Source: Coemansia sp. RSA 1804 | Taxonomy: Eukaryota > Kickxellomycota > Kickxellomycetes > Kickxellales > Kickxellaceae | Assembly (NCBI GenBank): GCA_027578815.1 | Contig: JANBTH010000699.1 | Location: forward strand, 1 to 12,516 | DNA length: 12,516 nucleotides | Direction: 5' to 3' | Part shown: positions 7,061 to 12,516 of the stretch, in pieces | How positions within the stretch are numbered: position 1 is the stretch's first letter | How the letters are laid out: each line of letters begins with the position of its first letter | The notes under the pieces: generated by a model | Databases searched by the model: none | Told to the model about the DNA's origin: nothing | The model's input: only the letters and a program-made list of their open reading frames with translations | Position numbers and translations under genes: made by a program

Positions 7061-8152
7061 ATGCCGGTGAAATACGAGATCAATGTTCCAGCAACTTCTG
7101 CAAACATTGGCCCTGGATACGACGTCCTGGGTCTTTCGCTATCTCTGTATCTGACCGTAAACGTTCACATAGAAAATGACGCACCCACGGATAACGACGC
7201 AGCCAACTACAACATCACCATACTCTACGAGGGCGAGAACTCTGACGGGCTTTCTCTCGATCCCAGAAAGAACCTGATCACTGACACGGCCATATACGTG
7301 CTTGCGTGCAATGGGTTCAAACAGTTTCCCCACCCGACTACGCTGCGCGTGAACAACAATATTCCGCTGGGTCGCGGTCTGGGCTCGTCTGGCGCTGCTG
7401 TTGTTGCTGGTGTTGTTCTGGCAGATATTGTGGGTTCGCTGGGGATGTCTCAGCAGCGAATGCTGGAGTACTGTCTGATGATTGAGCACCACCCTGATAA
7501 CGTCGCAGCAGCACTCCTGGGTGGCTTCGTTGCTAACTACGTAGTGGACAGGAATAGCAGCCAGGCCATAAGGCCAGCAGAGAGGCTCAGCGACACCGAG
7601 CGAATGCAGCGTGGCCGCGAGGAAAAAGCAGCAGCAGTCAACAGCGCGATCGCTATTCCTCCAGAGAATATCTGCCAGTCTGTGAGGCTAGGATGCTCGC
7701 CAAAGATCAAGGCCGTGGCGATTATTCCCCAGTTTGAGCTGGCGACATCCAAGGCGCGCGCCGTGCTGCCTGAGAAGTATGCACCCAATGATGTGGTTTT
7801 CAACCTCCAGCGGTTAGCGATCCTGACCACTGCGCTTGGCAGCGACACTCTAAACCCCTGGCTCATATACGGTGCAATGGCAGACAAGGTGCACCAGCCG
7901 TATCGGATGCACCTGATCCCAGGGCTTCCCGAGATCCTGACCACGTTTAACCCAGACAATACGCCCGGCTTGCTTGGAATCTGTCTTAGCGGTGCTGGGC
8001 CAACCATTCTTGCTCTCGCTGTCAGCAACTTTGAAGAGATAGCCACTAAAATACAGTCTGTATTCGCCAGACAGCCGAATGGTGGCGTGGTTACAGAATA
8101 TAAGCTCCTTGAAATCGTAGGCGATGGAGCCACCTGCGTGCAAAAGAGCTAG
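7061..8152 (+). CDS. THR1: homoserine kinase (GHMP family), threonine biosynthesis
   Basis: The 363-residue enzyme phosphorylates L-homoserine with ATP to O-phospho-L-homoserine, the step before threonine synthase in the cytosol. GHMP kinase marks are in order and intact. These are the N-terminal VPATSANIGPGYDVLGLSL block, the ATP-binding loop IPLGRGLGSSGAA (101-113), the EHHPDNVAAALLGG block (142-155) and the C-terminal LSGAGPT motif (309-315). Length agrees with yeast Thr1 (357). The ATG at 7061 directly precedes the conserved N-terminus and has a G at -3; the open frame reaches further up only through non-ATG codons. An insert around 165-195, charged and variable, lies in a loop between conserved blocks. 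No introns are needed. A Gcn4-type site upstream suggests control by amino-acid starvation. The gene converges on BST1, with about 200 bases between stops. Confidence 0.96.
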   Translation: MPVKYEINVPATSANIGPGYDVLGLSLSLYLTVNVHIENDAPTDNDAANYNITILYEGENSDGLSLDPRKNLITDTAIYVLACNGFKQFPHPTTLRVNNNIPLGRGLGSSGAAVVAGVVLADIVGSLGMSQQRMLEYCLMIEHHPDNVAAALLGGFVANYVVDRNSSQAIRPAERLSDTERMQRGREEKAAAVNSAIAIPPENICQSVRLGCSPKIKAVAIIPQFELATSKARAVLPEKYAPNDVVFNLQRLAILTTALGSDTLNPWLIYGAMADKVHQPYRMHLIPGLPEILTTFNPDNTPGLLGICLSGAGPTILALAVSNFEEIATKIQSVFARQPNGGVVTEYKLLEIVGDGATCVQKS

Positions 8153-8215
8153 CCATGAAACACCATGTCGTTGGCTTCAGACAATATTGCTCTCTGTTAT
8201 ACTCAATACGCGTGT

Positions 8216-8221
8216 TTTATT
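8216..8221 (-). terminator. AATAAA poly(A) signal of BST1
   Basis: TTTATT on the + strand gives AATAAA on the - strand, 133 bases past the BST1 stop at 8355. It lies only 64 bases beyond the THR1 stop, so 3' ends of the two convergent transcripts may overlap. Confidence 0.4.
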
Positions 8222-8354
8222 TACTAGTCGATAAGGTTGCACAAGACAATAGATAATGAACTTGATGCCTAGAAGCAGCTACGATACATTAGCACTTTGG
8301 ATATTAGCAAAAGGTATAAATGTGATAAAGCGATTCAAACAAGCGAATCCAGAT

Positions 8355-11300
8355 TCAGCGGACCTTGCGGTCCAGATAGTCATCCGATGTGCTTGTTAGC
8401 GTGGTTTTCGTTGCGTGTGTGTTTGGATCGGCCCACGAAAACGAGTGCAGCTCCTCAGCTGATTGCGTGCGGCGCGGTTCTGCAGATAAAGGGACGCCTG
8501 CCTTGTAAGCAGCACTGACCAGCCTTAATGGGTAGTTTGCAAACTGGACAATGGAAAGCCATGCCGAGATGATGTTCCCAATGTTGTACAGGGTGTAAGG
8601 CCGACGGATGCTGAACAGCCACGCATAGATCACCGAGCAGGCAAAGATCCCAAATGTGGCAATCCGTAGCCCCCGAACGATCCGCCATCCCAATCGCGAT
8701 GACCGATGCTCAGAGACAGAGCCAAGGCGTGGAACTATATGGTAGGTAGCAAGTGTCCGCAGCGCAAAGTAGCCGGCCATATTTGCCAGGTTGTGGTCTG
8801 ATGGAGCATCTTCAAACCACAGAACGCTGATATTACGCACCCACACAAGCAGCTCCGGAACGCAGTAGGGAAGACTGCTTGTCCAGAAAAGAAGCAAGGC
8901 CAGCTGGTATGCAGAGCGATCTTTCAGGATCATAGCGGCTGTGCGCTTTGTGACGCGCCTGTCTTCCTGGCTGTGTCGCTCAGTCAGACTCGCATGAGCA
9001 ACCTTGCTATCTTGCTGTCTAGCTGCCCCTGAGGCCATGATTTGCGAATAGGTCATGGTGCGCACAGTCGTAATGGTCTGTGCCAGGTATATAACAAGGA
9101 ACGCAAACTGGTAAGGCAGAACAGCGCTGACCAGGAACACAAAGACAACCGCAATGATGGCTGGACGTACATATACACTGGCGTTGTCCGAACTTACATA
9201 CCGACCACGGTCTTTAGTGTTTTCCAACACACTCGCCTCTGCAGCCACGACAAGAGGATTTCCTTCTCCCAGAACACTGGCCACCATAGCAACAACCCAC
9301 GAGGCAAGGCCGCATACTATGGTCAACACAATGGCCTCCAGAATTATAAATCCAAGCGAAACAAGGACTAACAGCATGGGTGGAAGACATAGTGTCCACC
9401 CTGATCCCCGTACGCCCATAAACAGATTATTCCAAGAAGCAAGCGTAGCTGACGACCACGAGCCTTCCATAGCATACGACACCAGCTCCTGAATAATCGG
9501 CGTCAGCGCAGAAATTACAAGCACTATGACTAGTGTGCCATTGCGGATCAGATGTTCAATAGTAGCCAAGCATCCAGGAAACCTAGCAACAGCTATGCCA
9601 GATCCACCTACAGAACCCTGGGATTCGAATCGTAATTGCATCTGACTATTCCACGAATGCAACTGGTGTACAAGAACAAGGCAAGCCCATATAAATGAAA
9701 GCGCCAAAAGAGCCATATCATAGCGCTTGATCATCCTGTTCAGCGACGAGTACCAGTTAATTCGCAAAGAAATGTCAAATCCTGAGTAGTAGTCGGTGTC
9801 CGCGAATAGATCAATGTACAGTCCATCCCACGATCCAGCCAGCCGTGGGCTATCCTTGGACGTTGTTGTCAAATGCCCCGTCTGAAAATACGTGCCACGT
9901 CCATGAATTGCAATGTCAAAAACGCTTTGGTCGTACCAAAACTTGCTTTCGTAATGGCGACCATCGGACTGCAACACAACTGGGCTGAATCTAGGTCGGT
10001 TGGAAAGCGCATGAGATGCCTTGGAATTGCGATGCATTGCGACTTTTGTTCTGAAAACAAAGAGCGGGTTTTCTGGGACGACTAACCGAATACGCGAACG
10101 CAAGCCAAACACACCATCGCCTAATTGTGCTCGAATGCTGTAGGGTGTTATTAGCTGTAAATATCCAGGGTCCTTGTCCACTTGGAGAGGTGTGTTGACA
10201 AAGGCAGCTTCTAAAAACCCAGTCTTGCCTGGATGTGAAGGCAGCTCAAACCCAATATGGCTGTAACCTTCAAAGCCCTTTGAAAGAATCTCCATGTAAC
10301 GAAGTGAATCCACAGGTAGTTCAGGATTATCACCAAGCCGTTTTAACGGTAGCATCGTTGACGTGGGCTCGGGAAGCTGCTTGCAGACAAATTTGGCATT
10401 TTCTTTGGCGTCTTGCTGGTTGCATCCCAAAAAGATAGGTCTCGCATCTTGCTTTTTGTTGGTGTCGTCAGAATTGGCAAAGAGACGTGGATCATAAAGC
10501 ACTTGAAGAACCCTTGTCAAACCGGCTTTGGATTTCTTGTCAACAAAGGGCAAAAGGTGCAGCGCCTTTGGCTTTATGATGGATTTTTTTGATTTGGGAA
10601 TCAGCTCACGCATGTCTGCCAAAGTAAGCTTAATGGTGCCAGAGTCGTACACGTTCACATACTGGTAATCACTGGAAAGCACGTCCTTTGGCAAAACAGT
10701 TCTCTCATTCTCCACAAACCCATCAGCCTCGGTTCCCGAATAAAGCTCTCTCCGCATGAGATTCATGCGCGACTCCAGCGACAGTAGCTGTGATGGCTGG
10801 CGGGCATCCATGATCTGAAGCATTACCCTGGAAAACTTCTTCGCCATCTGCGCGCACCAAAGGATATTCTGGTGGTCTAGACTTAGCCACACATCGTTGA
10901 TTCCCGATGACATGATGCTCAGTGAGTTTTTTGGAGGCGCAATATCGCCAACATATGTGTAATCCGAATTGATCATCGAGTCAAGGTTGCCTCCAGCAAT
11001 GGACACAAGACTGACGTGATCTAGGCTGCCATTATTAAACCCATTCCGCCAGAAAGCATTCACATTGCTATATGTGTCCTCGACATACTGCTCGAGCGAT
11101 GCTGTTGGGTTGTTGTGCGGTGTAGACAATGTGAATATGGCCTGAATCGAATCATTGACATAGTTCGAAAGCGTGAAGGCCGTGCGAGCAACGACACCAC
11201 CCATTGAGTGACCAACAACAATGACCGATGTTGGAAGTGCAAACGCAGTGTCTTTGTTAGAGAGCCGATGAACAGTACGTGTTTTTGGATATAGAGACAG

Positions 11301-12062
11301 TATATATCGGATCGCGTCGTTGACAAACTCGGCCTGTTCAAGAATAGAGTACCCATGTAGCGCTGTAAACTCTTCATTGAGTCCTACTGTAAAGAAATCG
11401 TAGCCGATCTGTCCACGGTCGACAGCGCTTGGATCTTCTCCTATAAGCTCCACAAACGCAGAGGCTGAAGAGGAGGCCATGGAGCGCACCTGCTTGTGAC
11501 TGCCTGCATTCCCAGGAACAAACAACACAGGGATCCTAAAGGGATCGTCAATTGCGTCGTAGCCACCCTCCCTGTATAGATAAAGCTTGTATTTTATCGA
11601 GTATCGTGTCCAGCTCCTGCTGAATTCAGCCTGCTCGATATAGCGTGGCCGACTGTAGCTCATTGCACAGCCAGGCATATCTGGCTGGTTGTTAAAGTAA
11701 GAGAGCGCCGCAAGCAATCCAACGATTACCGATACCAACATCACGCATAGCACTCCAGTCTGTTTTGTTACCGACAATAGCCTGCGAGAAACGTGGTCGC
11801 GTAAAGGCGATTCTTCTTGCACATGTTTTATCAGCAACGGATCCTTAGTATTATCCCTATCGGACAAATCGTGGCTTTGCTGCCGGTCCTCAACCGCCCT
11901 TCCTTCTTCGGGAGGCGTTCCCGTGCGTTTCTGTGTGCTGGCACTGCGAATACCGCTGGAGCTTCCCAGATTCTCGTTTGAATTAAGCGTGGTCGCCATG
12001 ATTTCGATAGTGCAATGCGCGGCAGCTTGGTCGCTCGGTAAACGCTGTTTTCCAGCGTGCAT
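8355..12062 (-). CDS. BST1: GPI inositol-deacylase, Bst1/PGAP1 family
   Basis: This is a 1235-residue ER membrane protein in one uninterrupted frame. It removes the acyl chain from inositol of GPI anchors, allowing GPI proteins to leave the ER and aiding ER quality control. A charged cytosolic N-terminus leads to a first membrane segment (about 103-122). CAMSYSRPRYIE follows, then the alpha/beta-hydrolase domain with the lipase motif GHSMGG (nucleophile Ser286) and DHQNILWC, where His397 is the likely catalytic histidine. A long lumenal region precedes roughly seven or eight C-terminal membrane segments starting near 785, 840, 893, 964, 1049, 1132 and 1159. Length is above yeast Bst1 (about 1030) but within the family range. 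Two starts are possible: Met1 at 12060-12062 has a poor context (C at -3), whereas Met22 at 11997-11999 has A at -3 and G at +4 and may be the real start. Confidence 0.95.
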   Translation of the reverse strand: MHAGKQRLPSDQAAAHCTIEIMATTLNSNENLGSSSGIRSASTQKRTGTPPEEGRAVEDRQQSHDLSDRDNTKDPLLIKHVQEESPLRDHVSRRLLSVTKQTGVLCVMLVSVIVGLLAALSYFNNQPDMPGCAMSYSRPRYIEQAEFSRSWTRYSIKYKLYLYREGGYDAIDDPFRIPVLFVPGNAGSHKQVRSMASSSASAFVELIGEDPSAVDRGQIGYDFFTVGLNEEFTALHGYSILEQAEFVNDAIRYILSLYPKTRTVHRLSNKDTAFALPTSVIVVGHSMGGVVARTAFTLSNYVNDSIQAIFTLSTPHNNPTASLEQYVEDTYSNVNAFWRNGFNNGSLDHVSLVSIAGGNLDSMINSDYTYVGDIAPPKNSLSIMSSGINDVWLSLDHQNILWCAQMAKKFSRVMLQIMDARQPSQLLSLESRMNLMRRELYSGTEADGFVENERTVLPKDVLSSDYQYVNVYDSGTIKLTLADMRELIPKSKKSIIKPKALHLLPFVDKKSKAGLTRVLQVLYDPRLFANSDDTNKKQDARPIFLGCNQQDAKENAKFVCKQLPEPTSTMLPLKRLGDNPELPVDSLRYMEILSKGFEGYSHIGFELPSHPGKTGFLEAAFVNTPLQVDKDPGYLQLITPYSIRAQLGDGVFGLRSRIRLVVPENPLFVFRTKVAMHRNSKASHALSNRPRFSPVVLQSDGRHYESKFWYDQSVFDIAIHGRGTYFQTGHLTTTSKDSPRLAGSWDGLYIDLFADTDYYSGFDISLRINWYSSLNRMIKRYDMALLALSFIWACLVLVHQLHSWNSQMQLRFESQGSVGGSGIAVARFPGCLATIEHLIRNGTLVIVLVISALTPIIQELVSYAMEGSWSSATLASWNNLFMGVRGSGWTLCLPPMLLVLVSLGFIILEAIVLTIVCGLASWVVAMVASVLGEGNPLVVAAEASVLENTKDRGRYVSSDNASVYVRPAIIAVVFVFLVSAVLPYQFAFLVIYLAQTITTVRTMTYSQIMASGAARQQDSKVAHASLTERHSQEDRRVTKRTAAMILKDRSAYQLALLLFWTSSLPYCVPELLVWVRNISVLWFEDAPSDHNLANMAGYFALRTLATYHIVPRLGSVSEHRSSRLGWRIVRGLRIATFGIFACSVIYAWLFSIRRPYTLYNIGNIISAWLSIVQFANYPLRLVSAAYKAGVPLSAEPRRTQSAEELHSFSWADPNTHATKTTLTSTSDDYLDRKVR

Positions 12063-12516
12063 AAGCGCACCGTCTCCTGGTAATTAGAAAGAATGGTATA
12101 CGAAAGGAGAAGACGCGGCACTTGCAACCGAGAAGCCCCAATTGGGAATGCAAATGCAGGCCGGCTTATCTCTTCAATTAACCAAAGGTAAAGGGAAAAA
12201 TAATATCAACGGTATGAGGCTAGAGTAAGAAAAGAAAAAACGAAGGAAAGGAGAAAAAAGTTGAAGCGGAAAGTTAACTTGCTAGAACAAAGAAAGGAAG
12301 AAAGAACTGATCGACCTGAGGCAAAATGACTAAGAGGGATTGGCCGGGCGGTTCTTGTTTGCCAAGAAAAGGATCCTCAAATTTGTAAGTGGATGACAAA
12401 AACCCCAGCAGATGAAGGAACAATAAACAAAAAAGTACAGAACACGAATAAATCCATGTTGAGATGCCACGAGGCAGACTTGATCTCTTGGCAGTTTAGA
12501 GCAGAGAGAAGGACTG
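12063..12516 (-). promoter_or_regulatory. leader/promoter of BST1
   Basis: No gene was identified in these 454 bases. The complement of about 12210-12310 is a long pyrimidine-rich tract on the BST1 strand, matching leaders of other genes in the window. A small - strand frame of 26 codons (ATG near 12457, stop near 12378) encodes a hydrophobic peptide. It could be an upstream ORF or chance. No TATA box was evident. Confidence 0.4.

Noticed and set aside
7537..8133. 198-codon open frame antisense to THR1
   Set aside because: It lies wholly inside a clearly recognised GHMP kinase gene, shows no domain and is explained by the codon bias of the sense strand.
9042..9492. + strand frames of about 110 codons inside BST1
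   Set aside because: These are antisense shadows within the membrane-segment region of BST1.

Overview
The window looks like nuclear DNA of a fungus. The protein set supports this: an Snc-type v-SNARE, the nucleolar protein Rcl1, the mitoribosomal protein Mrp10/mS37, a homoserine kinase (an enzyme animals lack) and a GPI inositol deacylase. So do small introns with fungal-style signals (GTAAGT donors, CTAAY/CTAAAC branch sites, YAG acceptors), AATAAA signals, pyrimidine-rich leaders and close gene packing. The lineage cannot be fixed by reading alone; an early-diverging fungus is a guess. I see no mobile element, CRISPR array, tRNA, rRNA or prokaryotic feature.

Layout from left to right. Positions 1-234 may hold the last exon of a gene entering from the left on the + strand (weak). 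A synaptobrevin/Snc gene lies on the - strand (931-1489); its reading frame is complete only if two introns are removed, and the first intron splits the ATG start codon. Positions 1490-2553 are ambiguous: a possible small unrecognised - strand gene (about 1877-2391) sits between the SNARE leader and a + strand mARC/MOSC-domain gene (2554-3561). Then come RCL1 (-, 3695-4777), MRP10 (+, 5226-5471), a probably mitochondrial MoCF/CinA-like protein with a decayed ligand motif (-, 5753-6718), THR1 homoserine kinase (+, 7061-8152) and a long intronless BST1/PGAP1 gene (-, 8355-12062). Its leader fills the right end.

From mARC onward, neighbouring genes strictly alternate in direction. They form convergent pairs with 130-280 bp between stops and divergent pairs sharing 340-450 bp promoters. 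This is not an operon: the genes serve secretion (SNC, BST1), ribosome biogenesis (RCL1), mitochondrial translation (MRP10), molybdenum-cofactor-type redox chemistry (mARC) and threonine synthesis (THR1). The clearest regulatory match is a perfect TGAGTCA (Gcn4/CPC1-type) site in the promoter of THR1, an amino-acid biosynthesis gene.

No wholly new system is evident. The points most worth a second look are the split start codon of the SNARE, the degenerate MoCF-domain protein, the Gcn4-type site and the unresolved 1.8-2.4 kb stretch.
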